Shown here piece by piece: positions 1 to 10,873 of a DNA stretch of 64,000 bases; positions within the stretch are counted from its first letter, which is position 1, and each line of letters begins with the position of its first letter. Under the pieces are notes generated by a model. That model worked only from the letters and a program-made list of their open reading frames with translations. It had not been told where the DNA came from and searched no databases. The stretch comes from Croceivirga sp. Its GTDB lineage: Bacteria; Bacteroidota; Bacteroidia; Flavobacteriales; Flavobacteriaceae. The position numbers were made by a program, and so were the translations under genes. The stretch covers positions 62,001 through 126,000 of the forward strand of contig JANQRG010000038.1 of NCBI GenBank assembly GCA_028284665.1, read 5' to 3'.

Positions 1-157
1 AGTTGACCCGATCCCGCAAACCGACATCACTGGCAAAGCCCAGATAGTCGTTGGAGGAAAAGTCCACTAAGTCGTTCCGGACAGGCAATATCCTAAGGTT
101 GTTCTTTGCCTCTCGCGTTTCAATTCTTTCAACCAATTTTTTAGGGAACTTGGACAT
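1..157 (-). CDS. bioF: 8-amino-7-oxononanoate synthase, N-terminal part (cut by window edge)
   Basis: The minus strand, read from the ATG at 157 to the window edge, gives 52 residues beginning MSKFPKKLVERIETREAKNN and containing LVDFSSNDYLGFA. That is the N-terminal signature of the BioF/Kbl group of fold-type I PLP enzymes, which condense pimeloyl thioester with alanine in biotin synthesis. The PLP lysine lies outside the window, so BioF cannot be separated here from close relatives such as 2-amino-3-ketobutyrate CoA ligase; the opening segment looks most like BioF. It diverges from the acetyltransferase at 184 across only 26 bases. Confidence 0.75.
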   Translation of the reverse strand, partial: MSKFPKKLVERIETREAKNNLRILPVRNDLVDFSSNDYLGFASDVGLRDRVN

Positions 158-183
158 GCTTCAAAAGTACTATCTTTAAACAA

Positions 184-714
184 ATGATACGTTATATACA
201 AGCTTCCAGCGATTGGGAACTGAAGCAAATTCTTGCGCTTCAACAACAGAATCTTCCCAAGCACCTTACTGAAGAAGAACTGGATTCTCAAGGCTTTTTG
301 ACCATCGAACACACACTCGAGCTGCTTAAGGAAATGAATGCAATATTTCCTCATACCCTGGCTATGGATAGCGAAGAATTGGTAGGGTATGCACTATCCA
401 TGTCTCCAAAATCCGGTGATAGCATTGAACTCCTTCGTCCCTTGTTTTCCCAAATTGAAACACTCCTTGGAGGCACAGAGGACTATATGGTCATGGGACA
501 GATTTGCATCGCCAAATCCCATAGAGGTAAAGGTATTTTCCGAAGTCTATATCACAAAATGCAAGAATTCCTGCCGGATAATTACGGTAAAATAATAACA
601 GAAGTTGACACCCGAAATACCAGGTCGCTTCAAGCACATAAAGCTATCGGTTTTCGTGAACTGAAACGATATCCCAAAGCAGGAAGAGAATGGTCGTTGA
701 TCGTTCTGCCATAA
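184..714 (+). CDS. GNAT family N-acetyltransferase
   Basis: 176 residues. The acetyl-CoA-binding motif A is visible around residues 105-120 (ICIAKSHRGKGIFRSLY, with the RGKGI loop). It is followed by motif B-like RNTRSLQAHKAIGF near residues 143-156, which is typical of GCN5-related acetyltransferases. The acceptor is unknown. The ATG at 184 is the first in frame and leaves a 26-base divergent spacer to bioF. It converges with the atp genes and shares their terminator region. A single gene with no visible operon partner. Confidence 0.8.
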   Translation: MIRYIQASSDWELKQILALQQQNLPKHLTEEELDSQGFLTIEHTLELLKEMNAIFPHTLAMDSEELVGYALSMSPKSGDSIELLRPLFSQIETLLGGTEDYMVMGQICIAKSHRGKGIFRSLYHKMQEFLPDNYGKIITEVDTRNTRSLQAHKAIGFRELKRYPKAGREWSLIVLP

Positions 715-719
715 AACTG

Positions 720-747
720 AAAAAGCCCACCAAATTTTGATGGGCCC
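720..747 (-). terminator. Intrinsic terminator after atpC
   Basis: A hairpin at 725-745 pairs GCCCAcCAAA with TTTGaTGGGC, with one mismatch. Read on the minus strand it is followed by a T tract (complement of the A run at 720-724), so it fits termination of atpDC. It may also stop the convergent acetyltransferase transcript. Confidence 0.7.
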
Positions 748-775
748 TATTATGATGTATTTGTACAATCTTTAC

Positions 776-1054
776 TTAGTCAGCAAGTACGATCACTTTG
801 TTATCCTTCATCTCAACCGTTCCGCTACTGATCGCCAGGACCGTATCTCCGTTGGAACTCCTGGTAAACTTATTCTGAAATTCCTCCTCGATCTTTATAT
901 CGCCCTGCACTTTTACTTTTCCTTCTTGAAGAAGGGATACTACAGGAGCGTGATTCTGTAACATTTGAAACTCACCGTTAACACCAGGTACAGTTACTGC
1001 TGTAACTTCTCCTGCAAATAAGGTGGCTTCCGGGGATACAATTTCTAAATACAT
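776..1054 (-). CDS. atpC: F1F0 ATP synthase epsilon subunit, short form
   Basis: 92 residues opening MYLEIVSPEATLFAGEVTAV and containing GEFQMLQNHAPVVSLLQEGKV, the beta-sandwich domain of the epsilon subunit in the F1 central stalk. The C-terminal helical hairpin of about 45 residues that inhibits the enzyme in E. coli is absent; the protein ends soon after VEMKDNKVIVLAD. As far as I know this short form is normal in Bacteroidota rather than a truncation. It lies 83 bases downstream of atpD on the same strand. The other ATP synthase genes are not in this window. Confidence 0.95.
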   Translation of the reverse strand: MYLEIVSPEATLFAGEVTAVTVPGVNGEFQMLQNHAPVVSLLQEGKVKVQGDIKIEEEFQNKFTRSSNGDTVLAISSGTVEMKDNKVIVLAD

Positions 1055-1137
1055 ATTTTAAAATCTCAAATTACAACTACCAAATCCTAACTTGAATTTT
1101 GATCTTTGGCTTTTGGAATTTACCAGGCCTTAGGGTA

Positions 1138-2658
<1,521 letters not shown>

Positions 2659-2708
2659 TCAATTATTTCACCTTCCAAGAATGGAAAAATGGCTGTTTTT
2701 TTCGGGCG

Positions 2709-2716
2709 CAAAGATA
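2709..2716 (-). promoter_or_regulatory. atpD: Bacteroidota-type -7 box for atpD
   Basis: On the minus strand this reads TATCTTTG, an exact match to TAnnTTTG, followed by CGCCC. It lies 63 bases upstream of the atpD start codon. The -33 element is not convincing (TTTTC about 20 bases upstream). Confidence 0.55.
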
Positions 2717-2764
2717 GAGTATTCCATCGGTTTTTTGAAAACATCACCCCTCTTTTTTGAACAT

Positions 2765-2795
2765 AAAAAAAGGCACCTGATCAGGTGCCTTTTTA
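2765..2795. terminator. Bidirectional intrinsic terminator
   Basis: The 20-base perfect palindrome AGGCACCTGATCAGGTGCCT at 2771-2790 has an A run before it and a T run after it, so it can work on either strand. In context it ends the TonB receptor transcript, whose stop codon is at 2817 on the minus strand. Confidence 0.85.
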
Positions 2796-2816
2796 TTGTT
2801 ACAAGAATTCTTTTTC

Positions 2817-5612
2817 TCAGGGGTTGATAGTCCAGGAAATGTAATAGATCGCTCCAATATTACCTGTACCAAAAGCAGTAATATATTCTTCATTTAAGAT
2901 ATTGGAACCTCCGGCTTTGAAAATAGACTTAAGGCTAGGTACGGCGTAATTGATCTGTGCATCCAAAACGGTGAACGAGGGTACGTTACCCGTAGCAAAT
3001 GTACCTTCCCAAAGGAAGCTATCGCTCCAACGATAATTAAAATTGAATCCGAAATTTTTAAAGAGTTCCGTATTTCCAAAAGAAGCCTTTACCTTATGCT
3101 CTGCCGTATTAAAGAAAGTGAGAAAATCCGGGAATGCGTCACGATCAAAATCAAAGTCCGTATAGGTATAACTGACCCCTAAATCAAAATTTCCTAAAAC
3201 CTTAGTATCCACCCCTACTACTGCGCCCCAGGACTCGATATCCACTGCAGAATTGGTGTAGGTTTGATACGCTTCAAAATCCCCGTTCTGTAGGGCTAAC
3301 AAGGACAATCCGTTATCGCCTGCTTCACCATAAAGTGGAACCAGCGTGGTTACATTGGAAATAAAATTGTCATAGGTATTAAAGAACCCGCTGGCATCTA
3401 TGGTAAATTTCCCGATTTGTGCCCGATACCCAAACTCGTAAGCCGTGATCTCTTCAGGTTGTATTAGAGGAGTGTCTGATGAATCCAAAAGTAATACAGC
3501 CTCCTCCTGGGGAACACCGGCAGCAAGTGCCGCCGTAAAATCTTCTACTGATGACCTGGAATACGCATTTTCATACGCTTCCCTACCTACGACTTCCGCA
3601 GTGGATTGGCCTGTTAAATTTTGCCCATCCTCACTTAGTGAAAACGTCCTTACATCACGATCCAGGTTATCCGGAGCAGAACCTACCAGGATAGCTCGCC
3701 CTACATCCAAACCTATAAATAGATCCTGAGTTGTGGGATTCCGGAAACCCTGTTGCACGGAGGCCCGAAGATTATGATTACGCTGTGGGCCCAGGGTTAC
3801 TCCAACAGAAACACGTGGGGAAACAAAGCCATCAAAGAATTCGTTCTTGTCATAGCGCGCAGAACCCGTAAACTTTAAACGATCATCAGCAAACTTCTTT
3901 TGAAGCTGCGCATAAGCACCGTATTCGCTATAGGTAATAGGGCCATCAAAATCGGTGAAAATAGTTCCCTCCGAATTCAGTTCGTATTCCCGAAAAGATC
4001 CCCCTACCTGGACATCTGCCCAGTTATTAATTAAATGCGCCAAATTGTAATTTCCGTTAACATGCCGGAATTTAGTGTTGTCAATAAAGCGGGATCCTGT
4101 AGTTAGGTCCCCATCAGCAGTAACCCTATCAAAAGCTTGTTGAAATTCAGGAGTGCCAGGGATTAAACGTCCTGTATCGGCTGCAGCTCTAGCTGCAGCA
4201 TGGGCCTGCTCTTCCGTTGCCTGCACCCCAGTTCCCACACCTAATCTAGCCCCGATAAAGGTTGCTGCGTAATCTCCAAACCATTGTTCATCAGATTTCC
4301 AAAAGCGGTTGATGTTAATTCCAGTAAAACGCATATCATAGGAATCGCCGGCCTTCTCGGAGGTAATATAACCCCTGATAAAGAAGTTGTCATTACGCAC
4401 CTCAAGTTTATGTTGTTGTAAAGAGAAATTATTTACATTATACCGGTTCGCTCCCTGGTAGATCGTTTGTCCCCGTCCAATGCGACCGTTGTAGATGAAT
4501 TCCAGATCATCGGCAAAAGGCCGATAGTACACTGAGAAATCAGTCTTCACACTTTGCGCGTTGTAGTTGGTAAGATCCCTTTCTGCGTATCCAGTACGGC
4601 TAATATCAGCACTACCCAGCGTCCCGGATGGCAATCCTGCCAGCGTATCAAAATTCAATTGGGTAGAAACTTCATCTCCATAGATGTTAAGGCCATCGTA
4701 GTTGGGGTCTGCTCTTGTTGCTCCAGGATTTAAAACATCCACGTCACTTACCGCATGCCAGTCCTCTCCCTGAAGGAAGGAGAAATTCGCTTTTACCGCA
4801 AACTTATCGCTAAATGCATGCGCTGCCCGGATACCAAAATCATAATAGCCGTTATCCCCGGCAGCTTCCTGAGAGGTTAATCCTGTTTTGGCATAGAAAC
4901 TTATTCCTTGAAAGTCAAACGGATTTTTACTGTTCATAAATAGTATTCCGTTGAATGCACCGGCTCCATAAAGTGCTGAAGATGCCCCGGGAAGGATCTC
5001 TACGCTCTGCACTTCCAACTCTGACATCCCAACAAGGTTACCTAAAACAAAGTTGAGTCCTGGAGCGGAATTGTCCATTCCATCTACTAATTGCAGAAAA
5101 CGGTTGTTGGCAAAAGTGGCAAACCCGCGGGTATTGATGGATTGAAAGGTTAAACTGTTCGTGTTTATGTCTACCCCTTTAAGGTTTTGTAATCCTCCAT
5201 AAAAGGATTCTGCAGTGGTATTTTTGATCTGTTGCAATCCAAAACGTTCTACAGAAACGGGAGATTCAAAAATTCGTTCAGGAGTTCTCGAAGCCGAAAT
5301 CACAATTTCATCCAATAATGTTGACGACTCTGGCAGCGTAATCGAAAATGTTTGATTTGCGCTTGTAACGTCCACCACCACATCGGAAAACCCTATACTA
5401 CTCACCCGTATTTGAAAAGGCGGCGTAGCCGATGTAGTTAAGGTGAAATTTCCATCAAAGTCTGCTACTGCCCCCTCTGTTATTCCAATGACCACAATAT
5501 TCGCCGCAGGGACCGGGTTGTTTTCCTCATCCACGACCGTCCCGGTAATGGTTGTCTGGGCAATTACAGCGCTACTTACCAAAGAAAAAATGGCAATCAA
5601 TACTTTTTTCAT
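2817..5612 (-). CDS. TonB-dependent outer membrane receptor with carboxypeptidase-like N-terminal domain
   Basis: 931 residues. A signal peptide (MKKVLIAIFSLVSSAVIAQ) is followed by a CarboxypepD_reg-like domain at about 20-105 (ITGTVVDEENNPVPAANIVV), a plug domain (SSTLLDEIVISASRTPERIFESPVSVERF onward, with the VEILPGASSALYGAGAFNG motif), and a long beta-barrel. The substrate is unknown. No SusD partner lies beside it, so it is an orphan receptor rather than a SusC of a utilization locus. It is transcribed alone between glmS and the atp genes and ends at the strong palindromic terminator near 2780. Confidence 0.92.
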   Translation of the reverse strand: MKKVLIAIFSLVSSAVIAQTTITGTVVDEENNPVPAANIVVIGITEGAVADFDGNFTLTTSATPPFQIRVSSIGFSDVVVDVTSANQTFSITLPESSTLLDEIVISASRTPERIFESPVSVERFGLQQIKNTTAESFYGGLQNLKGVDINTNSLTFQSINTRGFATFANNRFLQLVDGMDNSAPGLNFVLGNLVGMSELEVQSVEILPGASSALYGAGAFNGILFMNSKNPFDFQGISFYAKTGLTSQEAAGDNGYYDFGIRAAHAFSDKFAVKANFSFLQGEDWHAVSDVDVLNPGATRADPNYDGLNIYGDEVSTQLNFDTLAGLPSGTLGSADISRTGYAERDLTNYNAQSVKTDFSVYYRPFADDLEFIYNGRIGRGQTIYQGANRYNVNNFSLQQHKLEVRNDNFFIRGYITSEKAGDSYDMRFTGININRFWKSDEQWFGDYAATFIGARLGVGTGVQATEEQAHAAARAAADTGRLIPGTPEFQQAFDRVTADGDLTTGSRFIDNTKFRHVNGNYNLAHLINNWADVQVGGSFREYELNSEGTIFTDFDGPITYSEYGAYAQLQKKFADDRLKFTGSARYDKNEFFDGFVSPRVSVGVTLGPQRNHNLRASVQQGFRNPTTQDLFIGLDVGRAILVGSAPDNLDRDVRTFSLSEDGQNLTGQSTAEVVGREAYENAYSRSSVEDFTAALAAGVPQEEAVLLLDSSDTPLIQPEEITAYEFGYRAQIGKFTIDASGFFNTYDNFISNVTTLVPLYGEAGDNGLSLLALQNGDFEAYQTYTNSAVDIESWGAVVGVDTKVLGNFDLGVSYTYTDFDFDRDAFPDFLTFFNTAEHKVKASFGNTELFKNFGFNFNYRWSDSFLWEGTFATGNVPSFTVLDAQINYAVPSLKSIFKAGGSNILNEEYITAFGTGNIGAIYYISWTINP

Positions 5613-5765
5613 TCGAAAAGAATTTGCGTTAAGTTAGTTTTAAATCAGTGTAAAATACAGGGTGGGAAGATACATTTTTTTGCCTTGTTTTCCACAAAAA
5701 ACAAAAAAAATTATGCATGCATAATACTTTTTTCTTAAAAGATGCCTCTTAAGTTTGAAGATTTA

Positions 5766-5793
5766 ACAAAAAAAACCCAGAAATTAGGGGTTT
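5766..5793 (-). terminator. Intrinsic terminator after glmS
   Basis: Arms AAACCC (5773-5778) and GGGTTT (5788-5793) form a stem. On the minus strand it is followed by a T tract, the complement of the A run at 5768-5775. It lies about 27 bases beyond the glmS stop codon. Confidence 0.7.
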
Positions 5794-5820
5794 ATCATCA
5801 AATTTCTTATGGAAATCTAG

Positions 5821-7668
5821 TTACTCGACAGTAACTGATTTTGCCAGATTCCGCGGTTGATCTACGTTACATCCTCGCATCAGCGCGATATGGTATGAAA
5901 GTAGCTGCAAGGGAATTGTTGTAAGAAGTGGTGTTAGCGCTTCAGAGGTTTCGGGCACTTCTATTACATGATCCGCTAATTCCGTGACCATATCATCTCC
6001 TTCGGTAACCACGGCAATAATCTTTCCCTGTCTGGACTTTATCTCCTGGATGTTGCTAATCACTTTTTCATAATGCCCTTTTCTTGTAGCGATAACCACA
6101 ACAGGCATCTGATCATCAATTAAGGCAATCGGGCCATGCTTCATTTCAGCAGCTGGATAGCCTTCTGCATGGATATAACTAATTTCCTTTAGTTTTAGTG
6201 CTCCCTCCAGCGCAACCGGGAAGTTATACCCCCTCCCGAGGTATAAGCAGTTAGCAGAATCCTTATATACCCCAGCAATCTGTTCGATCAATACATTTGA
6301 TTTCAAAACCTTTTCCACCTTTGCCGGAATCCCCTCCAGTTCCGTTAACCGCTCGTGGAACTTAGACTCTGAAAAAACACCTTTTTCCTTGGCTAGCTTC
6401 AACGCGATCATAGTCAAAATAGTAATCTGTGTGGTAAAGGCCTTCGTTGAGGCTACACCTATTTCCGGGCCCGCGTGGGTGTAGGCACCAGCATGTGTTT
6501 CACGGGCAATTGAGGAGCCTACCACATTGCAAACTCCAAATACAAAAGCCCCTTTTTCTTTTGCCATCTTTATGGCTGCCAAGGTGTCAGCAGTTTCCCC
6601 GGATTGCGAAATCGCAATAAGCACATCTTTATCTGTAATTACAGGGTTTCTGTACCGGAACTCGGAGGCGTACTCCACCTCTACAGGTACTCTTGCCAGA
6701 TCTTCAAAAGTATACTCTGCGACCAAACCGGCATGCCAGGAGGTCCCGCAGGCTACAATAATTATCCTGTTTGCATTTAAGAACTTCTCCAGGTTCTGAT
6801 CAATTCCAGCCATTTTAATGATTCCCTGATTAACCCGTAACCTACCTCTGTATGTGTCAAGGATAGCCCTGGGTTGCTCATAAATCTCCTTAAGCATAAA
6901 GTGATCGTACCCTCCCTTTTCAATTTCTTCGATATTCAGCTGTAGTTCCTGAATGGTAGGATAGGCAATGGCATCATCCTTTATTTTTCTTAGTTTAATT
7001 TCTTTTCCCAACCGAATTATCGCCATTTCCTCGTCTTCCAGATATACTGCGTTATTGGTAAACTCGATAAAAGGCGAAGCATCTGAAGCTACAAAATACT
7101 CATTATCCCCAATGCCGATAGCTAAAGGGCTCCCTAGCTTTGCAACCACAATTTCATCGGGTTTGCTTTTGTCAAAAACAGCTATAGCGTATGCCCCAAC
7201 AACCTGATTCAAAGCAATTTGAACAGCTTTCCCCAATTTAACCTGCTCTTTTTGTTTCACTTCCTCAATGAGGTTGACCAGCACTTCGGTATCCGTGTCT
7301 GAATGAAAAACGTAACCACGCTCCTGCAATGCTTTTTTTATAGATTCATAGTTTTCTATGATCCCATTGTGTATAATGACCAAATCTCCCGAGTTGGAGG
7401 AATGAGGGTGTGAATTAATATCGTTTGGGATACCATGCGTAGCCCATCGTGTATGCCCTAATCCCAGTTTTCCTGAAATGTCAATACTGGTTTCCGACTT
7501 GTGTTTTAGGTCCTCTACTTTTCCTTTGGTCTTTGATAAGTGCATTGTCTCACCGTCATAAAGAAAAATTCCGGCACTATCATAACCCCGGTATTCCAAT
7601 CGCTGTAACCCCTTGATAATTATGGGATAGGCATCACGTTGACCAATATATCCTACTATTCCACACAT
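5821..7668 (-). CDS. glmS: Glutamine--fructose-6-phosphate aminotransferase (isomerizing)
   Basis: 615 residues. The N-terminal glutaminase domain begins MCGIVGYIG, with Cys2 as the nucleophile after Met removal. It is followed by two SIS isomerase domains: CGTSWHAGLVAEYTFEDLARVPVEVEYASEFRYR near 310-345 and SQSGETADTLAA nearby. The C-terminus is LAKSVTVE, with the conserved Lys-Ser-Val-Thr-Val-Glu tail. It makes glucosamine-6-phosphate from fructose-6-phosphate and glutamine for peptidoglycan and LPS. It is a single gene with its own terminator. Confidence 0.98.
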   Translation of the reverse strand: MCGIVGYIGQRDAYPIIIKGLQRLEYRGYDSAGIFLYDGETMHLSKTKGKVEDLKHKSETSIDISGKLGLGHTRWATHGIPNDINSHPHSSNSGDLVIIHNGIIENYESIKKALQERGYVFHSDTDTEVLVNLIEEVKQKEQVKLGKAVQIALNQVVGAYAIAVFDKSKPDEIVVAKLGSPLAIGIGDNEYFVASDASPFIEFTNNAVYLEDEEMAIIRLGKEIKLRKIKDDAIAYPTIQELQLNIEEIEKGGYDHFMLKEIYEQPRAILDTYRGRLRVNQGIIKMAGIDQNLEKFLNANRIIIVACGTSWHAGLVAEYTFEDLARVPVEVEYASEFRYRNPVITDKDVLIAISQSGETADTLAAIKMAKEKGAFVFGVCNVVGSSIARETHAGAYTHAGPEIGVASTKAFTTQITILTMIALKLAKEKGVFSESKFHERLTELEGIPAKVEKVLKSNVLIEQIAGVYKDSANCLYLGRGYNFPVALEGALKLKEISYIHAEGYPAAEMKHGPIALIDDQMPVVVIATRKGHYEKVISNIQEIKSRQGKIIAVVTEGDDMVTELADHVIEVPETSEALTPLLTTIPLQLLSYHIALMRGCNVDQPRNLAKSVTVE

Positions 7669-7707
7669 AATAGCTTAATCTAAAAAATATGAATCTGTTC
7701 TCTAGCG

Positions 7708-7715
7708 CAAATTTA
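7708..7715 (-). promoter_or_regulatory. glmS: Candidate -7 box for glmS
   Basis: The minus strand reads TAAATTTG, a match to TAnnTTTG, 39 bases upstream of the glmS start. No clear -33 box was found. The rest of the gap 7716-7939 holds no gene, RNA or repeat that I can recognise. Confidence 0.4.
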
Positions 7716-7939
7716 AATTTTAGCATCTGAATACAGCTAAAAACCAGATGATATAACGGAAAAAATCTGCAAATTGTTATTCATTGCCAAGTTCTAGATA
7801 CTTTTAAATAAAGGTTAAGGCTTAAGTCTTTCATGTCATATCCCGAGAAAATAGACTGCCATTTAAGAAATGTGATTCGTTAACACTTTCTAGTTTAAAT
7901 ATCCTTGTGCTATCTTAGTTATCACTAACAGACAAAAGT

Positions 7940-7971
7940 GAGGGGAGCAGGTTAATTAACCTGCTCCCCTC
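7940..7971 (-). terminator. 32-base perfect palindrome, probable terminator
   Basis: Arms GAGGGGAGCAGG and CCTGCTCCCCTC enclose TTAATTAA, giving a perfect palindrome over the full 32 bases. It stands 34 bases past the stop of the lipoprotein gene at 8006 on the minus strand. The following minus-strand T run is short (ACTTTTG), so it may also act as a transcript-end stabiliser. Confidence 0.65.
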
Positions 7972-8005
7972 AATATTAACTAATATGTTTGACTTGGACT
8001 TAAAT

Positions 8006-8788
8006 TTATTCGTACAAGATTATTGAGCTTGTTTTGTCAGACCAATTACTTAAGAAACCAAAACTCACTTTCTTTAACCTTTTTACACCTCCTCCGTAAG
8101 GCTTTCCAAATCTTGCTCTCCCTTCGATAAATAGGGATTTACCTGAATAATTAGGATGTTCATATAATCTTGCAGCGACATTAAAAACTTTTATCGAAGA
8201 AAGCTTATCATTCGGATAAGTTATAACTCTCTTTGGAGGATTACAGGTTTGTGGATTTAATGGAGTCCACCACTCAATAGTTTTTGTAAAATCTTTTAAA
8301 CGATTATAATTATTGTATCCAACAAACGAAGAATTTCCGAATACACAGATGTCGCCCCAAGAAAACTGGGTCCTAGAATCATAACAACAATTCTCGTATA
8401 AAATCATGTTAGGTGAAATATAATGGCTATATGGATCGGATCTTTGAACGGTTTTTTGAGCATTTTCTTCCTTCAATTTTAGATATTCATCCAATTCCTT
8501 ATTATCCACAAATAATTCAATGGTGTTATCATCCAAAACGTATTGGGCTAATTCGGGATATTCTTCAAAAAATGTTTCTAAGCGATTTAAAGCGTCATTT
8601 CTTACTGGCACCATTTCACCCTCTTGATCTTCTGTAAAAGAAATAGTAATGTTTTCTCCTTTGAATGAGTAATTGATATAATCTGTAATTAGCTCCGATT
8701 GGCCATCATTTTCTTCCATTTCGGAACTGCAAGAAATAAACAATGAACTAATTAGGGTTAAGACAAAAAATAGATTAAACTTTTTCAT
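8006..8788 (-). CDS. Lipoprotein with beta/gamma-crystallin-like C-terminus
   Basis: 260 residues. A lipoprotein signal peptide ends at the lipobox LFISC (Cys20). The middle is not recognised. The last 70 residues contain LYEHPNYSGKSLFIEG and, near the end, LSNWSDKTSSIILYE. This is the pattern of a beta/gamma-crystallin Greek-key unit (aromatic, then NYSG; then WSD..SSI.. strand), a fold that often binds calcium. An earlier segment (ILYENCCYDSRTQFSWGDICVF) may be a degenerate second unit with paired cysteines. The function is unknown. It is a single gene with a possible -7 box at 8820 and a perfect hairpin after its stop. Confidence 0.6.
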   Translation of the reverse strand: MKKFNLFFVLTLISSLFISCSSEMEENDGQSELITDYINYSFKGENITISFTEDQEGEMVPVRNDALNRLETFFEEYPELAQYVLDDNTIELFVDNKELDEYLKLKEENAQKTVQRSDPYSHYISPNMILYENCCYDSRTQFSWGDICVFGNSSFVGYNNYNRLKDFTKTIEWWTPLNPQTCNPPKRVITYPNDKLSSIKVFNVAARLYEHPNYSGKSLFIEGRARFGKPYGGGVKRLKKVSFGFLSNWSDKTSSIILYE

Positions 8789-8819
8789 TTTGTTTAGGTT
8801 AAAGTTGTTAGCAATAATT

Positions 8820-8827
8820 CAAAAATA
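8820..8827 (-). promoter_or_regulatory. Candidate -7 box for the crystallin-like lipoprotein
   Basis: TATTTTTG on the minus strand matches TAnnTTTG, 31 bases upstream of the start codon at 8788. The -33 element is unclear. Confidence 0.35.
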
Positions 8828-8963
8828 GAATTTTTACTCATAAAAAAGAGCTTTTATTCTATATTTCTTTGTAAGAAAAAGATTAAATAATTGTTATCGC
8901 CTTAGGCAGCTAATCTGCAGATGATATTGGTAGAAATTGGAAATCAGCACTGTATGACAATGC

Positions 8964-10862
8964 TTAGTTTGTTTCGGTAAAAAAGACCTCTAGTTTTAAC
9001 TTTTTGTCTTCCGCACCAGCGGGGGGATTAGGGCCAAACAGGATGGTCCCTAAAGGGTTGATCGCATTCATTACCGGTAGATCTATTCTTGATCCCATAT
9101 CCCCTTCTGCCTCTTGAGTTGCGGGAATAGTAATGTTAGAAGTAAGGGCCAAGGTAAGGTTGGCATTGGCAGAATCCCTGACGATAATATTGTTAATATA
9201 TTCTGTTATCCTGATAGTATATTGAGTACCATCGCCATCTTGATCGCGTTGTAAAATCCCATCGTAATTTAAAATCTGCCCCAAGGGCGACGGTGATGTG
9301 GAGCGCTCAGTAGCCGGATTGAACAAGGGCGCAGTGGTTTCGCCATTAAAAAGATACAGTCTTGGGGGTTCAATAGTTCCGCCCAAATTCTCCAGTTCAT
9401 TCTGGTCTACGTGAAACACGAGGTTGGCTTCATTAATTATCCAGTCGTTTTCCCGTATTTGATTGATTACTTCTGCTCCACCATCTTCTCCAAACAATCG
9501 GATCTCCGCAACTATACCACTGCCACCTTTGAGAAAGATCCGTTCCGCATTTTCCTCAGTGTCCAGGGCTGTGGTAATTTCAGAGTTGAAAGGGTCATCA
9601 ATAAAAGTATTGACCGCATTACCGTTGGTAAAATTGGCCGAATTCTGAAGGAAGTTCAGGGTATACTCTCCTTCTACTTTTTCAATTGAACCCTCGGTTC
9701 CACCGGTGGTATCATCAGCAACAAAATCATCAAATTCATAGATAATGGTAATATTAGCCTGGGAAAGGTCAAACAAAATCATTAAGTCTTCATTCTCAGG
9801 GGTCAAAGAAATGTGTAAGCCCCTAAGGAAATTGCTAAAATTGGATTGGCTTAACAATTCAAAACTCCCTTCTTTGTCCAGGATATTTTCTTGAAAAAAA
9901 GTTGGGTCCAGAGGTATCCGGACACCAGGATCCAATCGGGTTTCGATGATAAGCGACTCATCAGTCTCTGTCTCGGGATCGTCTTCTGCAAAAGTGACAA
10001 TTTCCGTATTGTCTATGGAAACTTCGCCATTAAAAAGTGGAGGGCCTTCCACAAACGTGCTAATATCCGTATTGGAGAAATACTCTTGAAGCTCTTCGAA
10101 ATTAGTATTGGGATCCAAATCACGAAGGAAAAAACTGGATGGTTCCACCCTTAAGGTAAACCTTTCCCCAATAAACTGATCTTTGTCGTTAAAATCCACA
10201 AATCTTCCTGAGAAAATACTATCTAACGCAAAGGTGTTCGGGAAGGAATTTACAACTGTAGCATCGTCTTCCGCGTCATTGATACCATCACCATCGGTGT
10301 CCGGGTCAAAAGGGTTGGTACCTCTTGTACGTTCTTCCAGGTCTGTTAATCCGTCACCATCCTGATCGCTGTTTGGATCTTCCCGATCTTCCGGAGATTC
10401 CAATTCATCCTGCACCCCATCTCCGTCCCTATCGCGATTTGTAGCAGGGACCAGTTGATATGGTAGATAAAGGAATACCTCCTTCACCGTTTCGTTCTCG
10501 TTTATGGTATTATCATCATCATCGCTATCGGCAGTGTCCTCCCGACTTTGGGAAAAGTTTCCAAAAGTTGGATTTCCCTGTAGGTTTGGAAGCGTAAGTT
10601 GCGTGGTAATAATAGCCTGTCGTCTGCCAAATACACGGTCGTTGTATACTCCAACCTGGTAGAGCGGTAATTTGTTGGTTTGTACCGCCACTACTCTTTT
10701 GTTCAGTGCAAATACATCAAATTCTGCCTGGCCCGTATTAAACGGTTCTTCGGGCACTACTCCTTCGCCCAGCGTGCTTAATTCTTCCTCACAAGAAAAT
10801 AGAAAAATCCCAAAAAAAAAGGTCCCAGCAATAGCTGAAATCCACCTGTAACTCCTCCTCAT
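8964..10862 (-). CDS. DUF4270 family lipoprotein with thrombospondin type 3-like calcium repeats
   Basis: 632 residues. The signal peptide ends in a lipobox ([16 protein letters not shown]). The opening ([46 protein letters not shown]) is typical of DUF4270 proteins of Flavobacteriia. Residues about 143-200 hold acidic repeats ([36 protein letters not shown]), the thrombospondin type 3 calcium-binding pattern, here inserted in the family body. The role is unknown; probably surface-exposed. It lies 11 bases downstream of the GT5-like gene and is surely co-transcribed with it. Confidence 0.8.
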   Translation of the reverse strand: MRRSYRWISAIAGTFFFGIFLFSCEEELSTLGEGVVPEEPFNTGQAEFDVFALNKRVVAVQTNKLPLYQVGVYNDRVFGRRQAIITTQLTLPNLQGNPTFGNFSQSREDTADSDDDDNTINENETVKEVFLYLPYQLVPATNRDRDGDGVQDELESPEDREDPNSDQDGDGLTDLEERTRGTNPFDPDTDGDGINDAEDDATVVNSFPNTFALDSIFSGRFVDFNDKDQFIGERFTLRVEPSSFFLRDLDPNTNFEELQEYFSNTDISTFVEGPPLFNGEVSIDNTEIVTFAEDDPETETDESLIIETRLDPGVRIPLDPTFFQENILDKEGSFELLSQSNFSNFLRGLHISLTPENEDLMILFDLSQANITIIYEFDDFVADDTTGGTEGSIEKVEGEYTLNFLQNSANFTNGNAVNTFIDDPFNSEITTALDTEENAERIFLKGGSGIVAEIRLFGEDGGAEVINQIRENDWIINEANLVFHVDQNELENLGGTIEPPRLYLFNGETTAPLFNPATERSTSPSPLGQILNYDGILQRDQDGDGTQYTIRITEYINNIIVRDSANANLTLALTSNITIPATQEAEGDMGSRIDLPVMNAINPLGTILFGPNPPAGAEDKKLKLEVFFTETN

Positions 10863-10873
10863 TTTGCAACGGA

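Noticed and set aside
2817-5612. SusC/SusD-type polysaccharide utilization locus
   Set aside because: The TonB receptor has no SusD neighbour and lies between housekeeping genes.
7669-7939. glmS ribozyme or other riboswitch upstream of glmS
   Set aside because: The glmS ribozyme is a feature of Firmicutes, and no matching structure can be seen here; only a -7 box is supported.
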